A stretch of DNA of 64,000 nucleotides from NCBI RefSeq assembly GCF_954871325.1, contig NC_088779.1:14572846-14636845 (forward strand), read 5' to 3'. Below are positions 1-11,823 of this stretch, one piece after another; positions within the stretch are counted from its first letter, which is position 1; each line of letters begins with the position of its first letter. This DNA is from Gordionus sp. m RMFG-2023. Its lineage: Eukaryota > Nematomorpha > Gordioida > Chordodea > Parachordodidae. Under the pieces are notes generated by a model. It made no database searches. It was given only the letters and a program-made list of their open reading frames with translations, and was not told the DNA's origin. A program made the position numbers and the translations under genes.

Positions 1-974
1 TATAAAATTTTAAATTAAGACGCCATTTTATCGGATCGGAAAATTTAATAGATATTTTAAAAAGATATTAAAAATATTTGTGCATCCCTAGATATTATTA
101 TTAATAAATTAGAGATGTTTTTTAAAATTTTAATATAGTCATTCCCTTTCTCGCTGTTGGGTTATTTAAGTTTGCAGAAATTATTAAACAAAAATCTTTT
201 TGATACCTAAGTATATTCACACAACTTTTAGATAATTGTTTTTACAATTAAGATACTTCCAGTCCAGACAAACAAAATTTTAAGTAAGCCATTTTTTTTT
301 GAAAGAAATATTGTTGATTGTATATTAACTTTGTTAGTCATTTGCACTTTCCGAGAAGGGTGGATATTTTTTAAGAATAGGAGGTTGAAATAATAGAACC
401 ATATAATATAAAAGAAATAAAAATTTATAAATTAAAATTTTGTTAAGTTATTGTGTATGTTTGTTCAGAATTTTTTTTATATAAGAATCGGTGGAATCGG
501 CCTGATATGTGATAGTACAGTATCAGCAAAAAAAATGGCACACCGGTACATCTCTGATATCAATAAAACAAAGTAATGCAAAATTAAACATATAGATAAT
601 AATATATTTAAGGAAAAAATAATGATAAATAACAACTTTGTATTGAATATTTAAATCCTGCTTTTCCTCGTCATTTTCTTTAATATTGCCTTGATCCTTT
701 TGAATTAGAATAAAAATAATTTTATTAAATATAATTTGTTTTTACTCAAATTTTATGGCCTGGAATAGTTTGAGTAAATAATTTTCTTTGAAATATTAAG
801 TTACTAAGGGTATAGGTATAGTAATTTGACAACCCTCTAAAAATATTTGGAAACATTTATCAAATAAAAAACACGATTCATTTATACACAAATTTGAAAC
901 CTTTATTAACTGTGTGCTTATTTAGTTTTAATAAGATTTCTTAATATAATAAAAACTTTCATGATATGCCTACA
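1..974. other. AT-rich stretch without a gene
   Basis: No coding exon is visible on either strand. Two fragments look like ends of small hAT-type non-autonomous elements: TTTGTGCATCCCTAG near 75-90, and CACCGGTACATCTCTGA near 541-557. They resemble GCATCGGTGCACATTTCTGA near 27132-27151, so they may belong to one decayed family. The SH3 domain that usually closes an amphiphysin was looked for here on the minus strand and not found. Confidence 0.4.
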
Positions 975-1553
975 TGTTTAGCCATAATTCTTTAAGAATG
1001 GCAAGTCAAACCACTATATCTCATTTTAAAATTAAATAAACCAGAAGGTTAAATTTTACCATAATATAGTTTTTATTAGTTTACATCTATAGAAAAATTT
1101 TATAATTTTGATGAAATTTAAAAAGATTTTTACACGACAGAATTTTAATTTTTATTAAAATATATAATCATTTATATGTAAATTAAAGTTTATAGCAAAG
1201 TTTAAACACTCTTCTATAATTTTGGAAAGTTCTATGAGTATTTATTATGTCTAGATATTATTTCAATCATGATTAGTAAATTTAGAGCTAGGGGACTTGC
1301 TAAACCATACATGTCAATCCATTTGAATGATATTTTTTAGCATTATTCGATATGGTGAAAAAACACAAATCGAAGAAAATTAATAAGGGTCAATCATTTA
1401 ATATTAATAATTATTTAGAAATATATTAATTTAATATATTAATATTATAATGTATTAGGCTATTAAGGTATATAAAAATTGTAAATCAACAAGGATCACT
1501 AACCAACTAACAAATGGAAAATAATTCACTTGAAAAAATCCCCAATAATAATT

Positions 1554-1668
1554 CTTAGAAAATAATTCTCCGGAATTAATTTTCTCAAAAGTTTTAAATA
1601 TATTATTTGAGGATTTTTATTTCATGGATATATTTATAGGATTTTTTTCCGGGGAATTATTTTCCTAG
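1554..1668. repeat. short inverted-repeat (MITE-like) hairpin
   Basis: CTTAGAAAATAATTCTCCGG on the left is mirrored by CCGGGGAATTATTTTCCTAG on the right, about 115 bp end to end. It sits in what was the first intron of the pogo transposase and is therefore younger than that copy. No target duplication was convincing. Confidence 0.55.
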
Positions 1669-1723
1669 ATTCTACAGGTATTATCTACATTATCTGCCTT
1701 ATTTTTAAGATATAAATCACAAT

Positions 1724-1933
1724 AATTTTATGTAAAAACAATATAATTAATTTTTAGCAATATTTAATAATAGAGATTATGTAAATATTTTTATTTAATG
1801 TAATTTGCAAAATGTTCATATATGTAAAATTGATTAAAATTATGATGAAGTATAATATTATTGCCTTAATTTTATGTAATTAACAATAAAATCAAATTTT
1901 AGCAATATTTAATAATAGAGATTATGTAAATAA
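1724..1933. repeat. local direct duplication, ~145-bp period
   Basis: AGCAATATTTAATAATAGAG followed by ATTATGTAAAT occurs twice, near 1758 and again near 1903, each preceded by AATTTTATGTAA. It is a local tandem duplication of non-coding sequence inside the pogo element. Confidence 0.6.
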
Positions 1934-3159
1934 AAATCGGTCATGGTAATGTAATTATATATTTTAAAGTTATAGAAATAATCTAATATTTTATTTGACA
2001 TTTTTATTTTAGGTATTCCTAGATCAAACTCTATGAGATATTACAATATAGATCAAGAAATTGGCACATTTGTAGTGTAGGGCAAAATAATAAACAGAGG
2101 ATATTCACAGAGGAAGAGGTGGGAAATATATAAATATCTGATTCGAGCCAGCCACATTTTTTATGGCCTTTCAATTAAAAAGGTATAAATTTATTCTTCA
2201 TTATTTTATACATTGCTTTTTAGATAAAAATATTGGCCTACCAAATGGCAGTAATTAAAAAAATTTCCTAAATCTTTGAAAGACAATTCAATGGCGAAGA
2301 AAATGTTTTATACTTTTTAATTTATATAAAGGCTTATTAAATGATTGTTAAGTAAATGTTTTACATTAAATATTTAAGAATATTAGATGAACATAAATTA
2401 GAATGTACAGCAATTAACAACATGATGAAACTGGACTTACAACAGTTCAAACCCCATCCAAGATAATTGCATAAATGGGTCAAAAACAGGTAGGATCCAG
2501 ACTTCCGCAGAAAGGGGTACCTTAAATACATTAGTCTAACTGTAAATGCAATTGCCTATACAATTCCTCCAATGTTTCTTTTTCACAAAAAAAAATAATG
2601 ACTATTTTGGAGATGGCCTACCTGACTCTATAGGGGTATCAAATGGTTCAGGATGTAGCAAGAGGAGGATTTTATTATTTTTTTAAAACATTTTTCTAGA
2701 CATACTCGGTGTACTCTAGTGTCCAAAGTTTTATTAAGCTTTGACAATCATATATCACACCACTCCTATCAAACTGTCAAATTTTGTATAGATACGGGGA
2801 TAAGTCTATTATATTTGCCACTCCACTGCAAAATTACAGCCTCTTGATCGGTCTGTTTATGGGCCTCTCAAAAAATATTACAGTAATGCACTTGATTCCT
2901 GATGCGTTATCCAGGAAAATTATTTGCAATTTATGATATTCCATCTGTTATTAAGGATGTCTTGCCTTTAGCAGCATCACCTCTCAATATAGCAAATGGT
3001 TTTAAAGCATGTGGAATATATCCAATGAATCAAGATATATTCAGGAAAGAAGATTATATCTCTATGGGGATTCTATATGTGAACTTCCTAAAATCTCAAT
3101 ATTAGAATCAAGCTATGTTTCTTTAGTATTAAAAAATATTTTAAATATTAATAGAACCT

Positions 3160-3455
3160 TAGACCCTCCCCCCATACCTTTAGCCTCATCGTGGTGGGAG
3201 AGTGGTAACATCTTTTGGCGGCTAATGGAGATATAAAAGGTTACCTGTGGTCTGGGTATACAATAGGATCACCGTCTCCTCGGCAGGGTGTAAAAACCAA
3301 TAGGGGTTGATGTCAGGAAGGGTATTCGATTGTAAAAACCCTACTACAAAATTTCCTAATGATTAAAAATTAGAGGGAAAACTGGCCAACGGTAAACCTG
3401 GAAATCGTCATTAAACGGAGAAAGAGAATAGAACTTAGATATATGTAATGATGCT
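3160..3455 (+). mobile_element. retroposon-like (SINE or LINE-derived) segment, tentative
   Basis: The GC-richer stretch interrupts the pogo transposase: coding similarity stops near 3165 and resumes near 3500. It contains GATGTCAGGAAGGG followed by TATTCGATTGTAAAAACCC. From memory this resembles a motif found in SINEs and LINE ends of many animals, but no reverse transcriptase or clear Pol III promoter is visible. It could also be a fragment of an unrelated repeat. Confidence 0.35.
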
Positions 3456-4120
3456 CCATCATCCACTTATGTTCATTTAGATGATATTCTAGTCCATCCA
3501 GCAATTTATCAATATCCTCGAATCATCCCAAAAAAAAGAGTGAAGAGAGTGAAAATAAGGGCCGAGATTCACATCCACTCCCTATAAAAAAAATTGATGG
3601 AAAAAAGAAAATATTTGCTAGAAAAAAATGTAAAAAAAATTATTTACAAAGATATTTGTATTTATTGAGCTGGAATATATAAAATATCATAATGGCGAAG
3701 GCTAGTACCAATGCAGAAGCCAAGGATGGGCACATGGTACATGTTCAAACTTCGATAAATTTCTTATATGCCCAAAATGTTTAATAAATTAACCAAAATT
3801 ATGTTTCAATTTTTTATAATTAACTTCAATTAATAAGTTTTATGATATTTTGAACATTAAAATTATTCTATACGTACATTATTAATAAATAAAAATACAT
3901 TTCATTTGGCCTAAAAAACCAATGGTTTCAAAAGCCCCTGAAGTGGTTTATCTCACCCTGCTATTGGAGCTTGTTTTTCCACTTTTATAAAAAATAATAT
4001 TTCAAAAAAATGATTATATTCTTAAAATTTTTTAAGACACCTTTATAGTGTAGTTTTAGATAAAAAGCCAAGAGCTATAGTCAATATTGTAAAAATCGGT
4101 TGGACTAACCCACTCTCCCC

Positions 4121-4785
4121 TATTAGGTTTATTAATTTGAGATAATGATTTTGTTAAACCTATGCAATATTCAAATCTATCTTGGCAGAATAGGTCTACC
4201 ATTTCCTTGTTTTGGGAATATTTATGAAGTATTTCGAAGTCGCTTTAAAGCTCATTGAACTGCACTATTTTAGAAGTGATGGAGTTATGTTTTATTATAT
4301 AAAGCAAAACTCAAACACTCAATTTGGATGCAATATAAGATTATCTTTTGATAATATATTTAATTTAAAAAATTATCGTCTGATTTTATTGGGTGTTAAT
4401 AAATGACGTTTTATAACTATATTTGTTTGGCAGCCTAAATATTTTTCTATGATGAAGATTTGAAAAAAAGCGAGGGTAGTTCAACATAATATGAACTCGT
4501 CTAACCCCCTTTTGAAAATAAATTTGAGGATCCTGAATTATTTTTTTATCAAATTTTAACATTTTCGATCCAATTTTCTGAAAAAAGACTCCATCAAATT
4601 CTAAAAAAAAATTAAGGATATTCTAGATTTATCCCGGTTCCGAGTTCTGGTCTCAAACTTTGATTAAAATACCCTTAAAATTTGGAAAACAAAATCCAAA
4701 ATTTAGCCCTTTAACAAAAATGAGAATTTATAAATAATTTATGAAAGACAAAAGAATCATTAATGATAAAGTTGAAATAACTAAC
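4121..4785. other. no gene recognised
   Basis: Between the pogo right end and the last amphiphysin exon seen. A 64-codon open frame on the plus strand (4212-4406) has no recognisable motif and is probably chance. Further amphiphysin exons could lie here or beyond the left edge; none was identified. Confidence 0.4.
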
Positions 4786-7700
4786 TTCTGGTTCTTCGTC
4801 AAAAGGATTTTTACTGGAAGATCGAATATTTGTGTGAATGTCAATTTTATTATCTGTATAAAAATGAATGATTTTAAAAAAATATATAATACTTGTAATA
4901 ATTTTAGTTAGTGAACTATTATCATCAACATTTTCTTCATTATCAATAACTTTGCCAGAAGATTCATGACTAAATTTTCATTGATTTTAATGCTAAAATT
5001 ATAAATTACTTTTCAAAACATTGCCACTTTTCATTTTTTCCTAAGCCTTCCGCTAATATATCCATTAATTCACTGAGTTCATTATTCACCTTAATATAGA
5101 TTTTTTTCAAATAATATAATGTAAATTAGTGTATAAGACCTGGGCCGTTAAGATTTTACAAAAAGTTTGTCTTAGCTCTTAAATTTGTTTGTACACATTT
5201 TCTGGCCATCACATTTTTAATGTCTAAATCTAATTTTTTCCCCAATGTCAATTTATGCTCTTATATTTCTACTCTATAGCTATCGATTTCTATAGAAACC
5301 GTTTTATAAACCAATTGTGTTTTAATATCTGTGTGTATATGTAATTGGATCTATATCATAAATAAATAGAGTAATTTTTGGTGCACTAATGATGTGAAGT
5401 TCTTAATGAAGATTTGTATTGGCATTTTATTGCATGATAAGCATTTAAAATGTAATTTAATGATTCATTAAAGAAGTATGAATTTCCGCCATACATCACT
5501 TATTATTTTCTTTAATTTTATAAATACCATTCTGAAGTTTGTTACATTTACATAATAATATATTATTATTTTAACCTTATTACTTTTTAAAATAATCTTA
5601 TATAATTAATTTTTGATTGAAAATTGTAATCTTTTTTCATTATAATAGTTTATATTTATACCTTCTGTTTCTCTAATTATATTTTAACATTAATAAAATA
5701 ACCATAAATATACAAACATTAAAAATTATTTTTTTCTTAATTCCTAAAAATAGATTTGGAAATATGGCGACAGCCAAAGTTAAAATCAATAATACTTTTA
5801 TTTTATTTATGATAATTTAATTAGGCAGTTTTTATAACAAAAAGATATTAACTCTTTGTTTTAAATTATTGTTATTTCAAAGAATATTAAATAAATTTAA
5901 AATTAGAGATTTACAAGACCCATCCCGATTTTTTAGGTAAGGATTGTTAGGCCTGGGCCTTAATTTATTATGTAGAATTTGTCCGACTCGGCCTTTTTAA
6001 TTTTTTGCATGGTCTGGCTTGTAGTATTTTTTTAAAAAATTTGTCTAGCATGATCCACGAGATTTTGGATTGGCCGAGCTTTGCAGATGTATAAATATAT
6101 AAATACCTTTGCCATTTCATTGTGAAATTGTAGCTCGGCAGCAAAGAGCGATTGAAAATGGGATACTAAAAATGATATCCGTCTTAAACACATTTTTTTA
6201 TATAATAAAATAAGGTTATTATTATAAGTATGATAAATGTGATGCTCACAAGACTATATAACAAACCACTTATCAAGATTTAGATAGAAAATTTGCTTAT
6301 AACAGTTTAAATTTTAGTTTATCCATAAATATATTTTTGGTTTAGATTCAATTAGAGATTGACTAAAAAGAATAACACATGAACTGATGATTCAATATTG
6401 TTAACTTGTATAACTTCTTATATTAAAACGTATTAAATTAACTCGTATATTTTTAGCATTTTTACTGATGTCTAAGCCAAGCCAAAAATGGTAATTTATA
6501 TATAAAATAAAATTGATAATATTTGAGAATGACAATAAAGAACCAGAACCTGACACCCACTATAAAAATTTATAAATAGAACCTATTTTAATTTCCCAGA
6601 ACCAGTTTAAACAAAAGTGCAAACGATTTTTAAAGGGACAATTTATTCTTTAATTTTTTTGAGTGCTTTTACAGTTCAGGAACAGACCAAATCATGAAAC
6701 CAGATTAAATTTTGGAAACCTGAACTTATTTATCAAAATTTTAAGAATCAGAACAGGATTACTTTTTAAAATATTCAGAGCATATTTTTAGGTTGCAACT
6801 GTTAGTTTTAAAAATTTAGGAAAATATCTGTCCTGGTGTATAGGTCCATGGTGCTGGACTCTAATTTAAGGTATGTTATTTTTTATTTATAAAAATGAGA
6901 TATTAAATTTTGCTCCTCTTGATAGAAAAAAAATAACAAATAGTTTCTTTTATCATATTTAATATTTCTTGCCTAACAGCTAAAAACAACATCCAATTTA
7001 TAAATGTATGGGAAAGGGAAAAAACACTATATATAAGAAATAGTTTTAAATTTTACGTTTGATATAAGGTAGGTAACGATTCGTGAAGTTCATTGTTTAA
7101 ATCTTGATAAACCTTTTTAGCATCTGTTAGTTGGTCTAGAGCCTTATAAAAGTTAAATAAAAATATACTATATTCATTTAATATACTGTTATTTGGCACT
7201 TACATGAGAGATAATTTAAAAAACATTGTGCCATCAATAAGTATAAAAAAATTGTTATAAAATAATGAATAGAGGATATAAATTCAGAATTATTTTATTG
7301 AGAATTTAACATTTTTTAATACAGTTTCCATTTCATATAATATTCTCAAACAAATTTGAGTTATTACAGTCTTTCCATGTCAAACAAGTAACTGAAATTC
7401 TCCCTTTCCATTTTATAGATAAAATATGGGATGTGGTAGAAAAAAAAACGAAATTTTAATTCTGTAGATTATATACTTTAAGATAATAAGGGTCAAAGGT
7501 GACAAAATTAGCTATTTTTACCTTTTCTAATATTAAATAAGCATTATTAATTCTTCTAAATATTAAATTTGATATAAAACTAAGTCAATAAAATATTTTT
7601 TCAATCCAGATCAGACAGAGGACCCAACCAATTTTCAAAAGAGTATTTGCAAATATGTATTCGATCTGGTCATCGATCTTTATCAGGCTTAGAACAGAAG

Positions 7701-8888
7701 CTATATTTTTAAAAACAAAGAAATTTCAAGATTTTAAATTTAAATATAGATGCAAAGAATTCCAAATTATAAAATTATAATGCTGATTTTATTAAATATT
7801 GTTATGTCAAAATGCCTCATAGTTAATTCAATATTACTTTAAAAAATAAACTACAAAAAGTGAGAAAGGGTGAGAATCTAATAATAAAAAAATTTCAAAA
7901 CTTCTCAATAATAAATTATATATTCTAAGCCATAAAATAATTTAAATTTTTTTGAGCATGTTCAATAACAAATATTATTCTTTTTAAATTATGGATTGAC
8001 TTAGATTGCTAAAGGTAATTTAAAATATGAGGCAGGACTAAAAATTTGATAAGCTATATGGGAAAGTCAAAAAAATAAAATACTGGCTAGGTTAAAAAAT
8101 AGGATATCTTTCAATCCAGGTTGGACCTAAAAATTAAAACTCAACAAGTCTCTTCAATGTATTAATAAGTAAAATTGAGATTTTTAAAATTATGATAAAT
8201 GTTAATGAACTTTGTTAATCTTTTGATCATCCTTTTTTTTGTTTGCAGAATTTATTAATGTATCGTAACTATGTCTAGCAGAATCAAAATATAATAATTT
8301 ACGACTTCGTTTATTAATTTTGTCCTAAATGATTAAGCATTATTTTGCCAAACAAATAATTGTTACTTTAATTTCAATAAATTGATTATTATAAGAATTT
8401 AATGGTATTAAAACTTGATTTTCTAATTTTTGAATATAATCTTGCCAAATAAAATCAAATGAATCTAATAAATGGCAAAATAAATCTTTATTTTGCCATT
8501 CTATTTCATAAGTTTCTTTGATTGCTTCATATAAACTTTTTTCACATATAGATTTTTCTAAACTTAAGCTATAAAAATGAAGAGTAAAATATTACCTTTA
8601 ATTGAATTTATATATGCCTTTAAATCTTTGTACAATTTGCTGGATATTAACTAATTATAAACATTAAATAGAGCATATCAGATTATAATGAAAACAAAAC
8701 TTGCTGTTTATTAAAATTTGAAATATAATCATCGAATAAGTCGTCTTTTGTTTTATCAACTTTGCCTAAATTTACAAGTATCTATAAAAATTTGTAGGTA
8801 AATTATATTATGTTAAAACCTTCTCCTTAGCCCTTACTGCACCTTTTTGAACAACAGAGGCAAAATTTGATTTTTTTTCATTTGACAT
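4786..8888 (-). CDS. amphiphysin/BIN-like N-BAR protein, partial gene
   Basis: Amphiphysins bind and bend membranes through an N-BAR dimer. Exons read on the minus strand: 8888-8820 (start ATG; MSNEKKSNFASVVQK), 8781-8705, 8639-8596 (KLYKDLKAYINSIK), 8557-8367 (LYEAIKETYEIEWQ, FIWQDYIQKLENQ), 8324-8211 (INKRSRKLLYFDSARHSY, the family's KRSRKLVDYDSARH motif), 7142-7057 (AKKVYQDLNNELHESLPTLY). After a gap come 5089-5010 (VNNELSELMDILAEGLG), 4969-4893 and 4853-4786 (SSSKNPFDEEPE, with an NPF motif as used for EH-domain partners). Exon phases agree at each junction listed. Introns are 38-42 nt except 65 nt (8640-8704), 1.07 kb (7143-8210) and about 2 kb (5090-7056). The end of the BAR domain (a RI-F...FH-E region) and the C-terminal SH3 domain were not found; an exon is probably missing between 5090 and 7056, and the rest may lie left of the window or be lost. 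Confidence 0.85.
5090..7056. other. large amphiphysin intron region, repeat-filled
   Basis: Probably hides one further exon for the end of the BAR domain. A piece at about 5380-5510 (minus, FFNESLNYILNAYHA) looks suggestive but its phase does not join exon 7142-7057. It holds a GGCCCGG-type MITE (5907-6092) and a degenerate stretch with repeated AACC/GAACC words (6540-6860), like one at 55210-55640. Confidence 0.4.
5907..6092. mobile_element. hAT-like MITE, GGCCCGG family, old copy
   Basis: Starts near AGAGATTTACAAGACCC and ends near GAGCTTTGCAGATGTA, with an interior of alternating T-runs and GGCCTGGGCC/CTCGGCC words. This is a decayed version of the elements at 41580-41939 and 53810-54102, which have clear ends. 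Confidence 0.5.
7143..8210. other. 1.07-kb amphiphysin intron
   Basis: Between exons 8324-8211 and 7142-7057, both in phase 0. The sequence is AT-rich with no recognised element. Words such as TTTCAATCCAGATCAGACAG (7600) and TTTCAATCCAGGTTGGACC (8110) recur, hinting at old repeats. Confidence 0.5.
8640..8704 (-). other. GC-AG intron in the amphiphysin gene
   Basis: The donor GT that looks natural (after CAGCAA) puts the next exon out of frame. Using GCAAGT as the donor, which is the consensus for the rare GC-AG class, joins AAA CA to C AAA TTG and keeps the BAR reading frame (NFNK-H-KLYKDLK). All other introns of this gene begin with GT. Confidence 0.6.
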
Positions 8889-8897
8889 TTACAAAAA

Positions 8898-8923
8898 TTT
8901 TTTTTTTTTTTTTTTTTTTTTTT
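8898..8923. repeat. 26-base poly-T (poly-A on the gene strand)
   Basis: An uninterrupted run of T lies 10 bases upstream of the amphiphysin start codon as read on the minus strand. It would form an A-rich leader if transcribed. Confidence 0.9.
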
Positions 8924-11823
8924 ACATTTTATTATTTATTAAATTCGTGATGTATAAAACATGATAAAATAAAATAAAAATATTATATAAAAACCGTGGT
9001 GGGACTACAAGTTGTGTTTAATATAAAAATGGATGACAGGCAGGTCATTTAAAAAGCTAACAATGAGATTCGTAAGGATTGCCAAACATTTTCACTCTAT
9101 TCTTTTATAATAATTTATAAGAGGCCTCGCCCCAATACAGCCACACGCTTAAAAAACATAAAATATTTCTTAACATGTTAAATACATATAAATAATTTAT
9201 AAATTTATGAATAAGTTTTAATATTTAATAATAGTTTCAATATTTTATAACGATATCGAATATAATATATGATAAATCAGAATAAAATAAAAAATCAAAT
9301 TATTCAAGTAATTTTGAATAATTCGATAGAATAATGCATGTACCGGTGAATAGTACATTTATCTTATTTATATTTGTAAAATACGAATTGAACCGAATAA
9401 AATCGGAATAAAGAATGATTCGTTTTAGTTATAGTGTATATTATAGGCATCTTCAGATTGCATTTTAACAAACCTCCGTAGTTTTACTCAACATTCATGA
9501 TTTAATATAATAAAAAATTTATCTGATATTCGTGAAATAGCACAAAGATTTTTTGGGTTTTTTCGATATGGTGATGGAAGATTATTTTCAAAGTTTGATA
9601 TAAAGATCTAGTATTCTTGTTAAGTGATTGTACTGTATTCGCGATGGTATTTTATTTTATCATATGTTAATTTCTAGGCTCTCCAACGAGATTACATTAA
9701 TTGAGTAATGTGGAAAGTGATAATCGATTTAGATGAAATGGAAACTACTATATATTCTTAATTCATTTTATATTATTGATGTGATTATTCTATAGATTCA
9801 AAATAGATAAGATTACTAAATTTATATATCCTTTTATAATTATAATGTTACTACTACCTTCTTCCAATTTTTTTATTAACTATTAAAAAATAGATATTTT
9901 TCTATTAATCCTTAAATTAAAAATATTATCTTAAGTATTCTTAAATTTTCCTCATATTAAACTAACTACAAATTAATATTCTATCAATTTTCTTTTATTA
10001 AAATTAATATTTATAACCACTTGCTTTTATTAATTCTTAAATTTATTTATAACCACTATTTCTTACTTTATATTTTTTATTCAATTAACCTTGCTTATTT
10101 CTAATAATAATTTTTATTTTATTTTTTTAATTTAAACTTAATAATTATTTTTTACCACCATACTTTTTTCTTACAAATTATTCTAATTTCTATAAAATAT
10201 TCTATTTTAGAACACTACTCTATTTACTTTTACCCTTTTTTATTTATTCTTATTTTTAATTTCTCTATACAATTATATATTTATTTAAATCAAAGGCTGC
10301 TTACACTAAAGAATTTAAATTTAAAATTAGCCACCACCCACCCTTAAAGTAATTAAATTATATTGTAGTTCACGGGTATGGGCTTTTATTTTGCCCAACT
10401 CCTCAGTTATAAGCCTATTCTCGTTTAAAAACTACAATTCTCGGACTGTTGTTTGTACAAGTAAGTAAGCTTGCCATAAACGTGTGAAGGGCTTCTCATT
10501 TTCTTTCCCTAAATTAAATATCCAGTTTGATGGATTTGAGGAAATAGATTAATATTTATTTCCAGGAAAAAGTTATTCTAATTTTCCTAAAGTTGCTAAA
10601 AAAATTTATATTTATGGGATCTTTCTTTAATTTTAGTATTATCACTAAAAAAAAATTAAAATACAAAGTTTCATCCATCAAAAATTTTGTAGAAACAACT
10701 AATTTAAAATATCTTAAATAAAATATTAATTTTTTTAAAAAAATAATACATTTAAAAAAAAATGACTTTTTACGACTTTTAATTATATTTATTTAAAAAA
10801 AGACGAAATTGTTGGTACTTAAAACAAACCAAATTAGGGTGTCCTCGTTCAAATTTTTAGCCTCTACTAAAATTAAGTACGCAAATTATGCCGACCTAGG
10901 ACACAGCCTAAATGCTTAAAAATTTATATATTTCTACAAAGTTCTTTTTCGAGACACAATATTAATACATATAACAATTTATCATTAATTTATATTTAAT
11001 TTGTCTATTAAAAAGTGCCAATATTTTATAGTTACTAGTCTTAATAAATTTCTAAAACTTAAGATATTCTTAAATAACTCCTAGAATAATTCTAAACTAA
11101 AATCTAATTATCCTCCCCCCACACCAAAGCGAATGAACTGAATGATAATAATATATTGTAAAATAATCTATAATAAGATTAGGAAAATCATTTCATTTAA
11201 ACAAACATTATAATTTGATTTGAAAAAAATATAATAATATTGTATTTTTTTAAATTAGTGCTAATTTTTTAAAAATTGAATACTAGTATTAAATGCCAAA
11301 CCATTTCCCACAATTGTTGCATATTCTAAGGGGTGCATAGGTACTGAAAGCAGATAGTTAACGCTAATGACACATCTGCCGCCCCATAATAAAAAAATGC
11401 AAATTTTTAAAATATTTTTTAGAAAAATAAAAGGTTTTTATAAATTTCAAAAAATCCCTACTACAGAAAGGTGATTTATTGGAGAAATGTCAAAATGGCC
11501 TGAACAAAATATTATACTTGAATCAGATATATTATTAAATTCAATACGAAAGCCGTTTTTTTTATTGGAATGTATAAATAAATTATTTAGTAACACATGC
11601 TATATTTAGAGATCATGAATGATGGATATTATTGTAGTACAACTAAGAAAGCAAGAGAGAACTTGATCAAAAATTTTGCCAGATATATACGATTATCGAG
11701 GCGAAATCAAAATATATGATCAAATTGCACCTATTAATCATAAAAGTAATTCAATAAAATTTTATAGATTGAGAGAGGAATAAATTGCCAATGTTATCTG
11801 AAAATATCAATAAGTTCTATCAA
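8924..11823. other. intergenic, no gene seen
   Basis: It lies upstream of the amphiphysin start and presumably contains its promoter and untranslated exons, but no promoter element can be named. 9840-10270 is a long pyrimidine-rich tract. A copy of the TCGAATAATTCG repeat family is at 9287-9440. Short plus-strand open frames near 11470-11780 show no recognisable motif. Confidence 0.4.
9287..9440. repeat. TCGAATAATTCG-type repeat, partial copy
   Basis: Contains TTTTGAATAATTCGATAGAA and ends with GAATGATTCGTTTTAG, matching the right end shared by the elements at 38020-38153 and 47741-48503. Confidence 0.45.

Larger units (their letters stand above)
1352..3640 (+). pseudogene. pogo/jerky-type transposase (HTH_psq + DDE_1), broken
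   Basis: Pieces appear in the usual order. An ATG at 1352 opens MVKKHKSKKINKGQS, like the MVR-K-K-NRG start of this family. Around 2014-2180 comes a stretch equivalent to YGIP..., then IFTEE and YGLSIKK, ending at a GT that could be a splice donor. Around 2240-2320 and 2380-2420 come the helix-turn-helix linker and RILDEHKLE. At 2421 HDETGLTTVQTPSKIIA carries the first catalytic Asp. Around 2620-2860 are GLPDSIGV, SFDNHISHHS (second Asp region) and YGPLKKYYSNALDS. From 2902 to 3105 one frame stays open with IYDIPSVIKDVLPLAASPLN and the GFKACGIYPMN motif. A basic C-terminal stretch (KKRVKRVKIRAEIH) is found near 3530 beyond an insertion. Several stops and frame changes make it inactive. The assignment is from recognised motifs, not a search. 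Confidence 0.85.
990..4120 (+). mobile_element. pogo-like (Tc1/mariner superfamily) DNA transposon, decayed
   Basis: About 3.1 kb. The two ends (about 990-1320 and 3770-4120) match the two halves of the short element at 12106-13007 closely, and between them lie pieces of a pogo/jerky-type transposase in the expected order. The right end reads ACTAACCCACTCTCCCC followed by TA, as expected for a family with a TA target. The left terminal repeat is eroded and its exact start is uncertain. Just inside the left end, AGGGGACTTGCTAAACCAT near 1288 repeats the terminal motif, so the ends carry subterminal copies. Later insertions sit inside: a hairpin element at 1554-1668, a local duplication at 1724-1933 and a retroposon-like segment at 3160-3455. 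It lies downstream of, or within, the amphiphysin gene whose exons start at 4786. Confidence 0.75.

Noticed and set aside
3160-3455. tRNA-like promoter for a SINE
   Set aside because: AGAGTGG and GGTATTCGATTG were considered as A and B boxes, but spacing and sequence are poor, so only a retroposon-like call is made.
5380-5510. Candidate missing BAR exon
   Set aside because: The reading FFNESLNYILNAYHA is suggestive but its splice phase does not fit the preceding exon.
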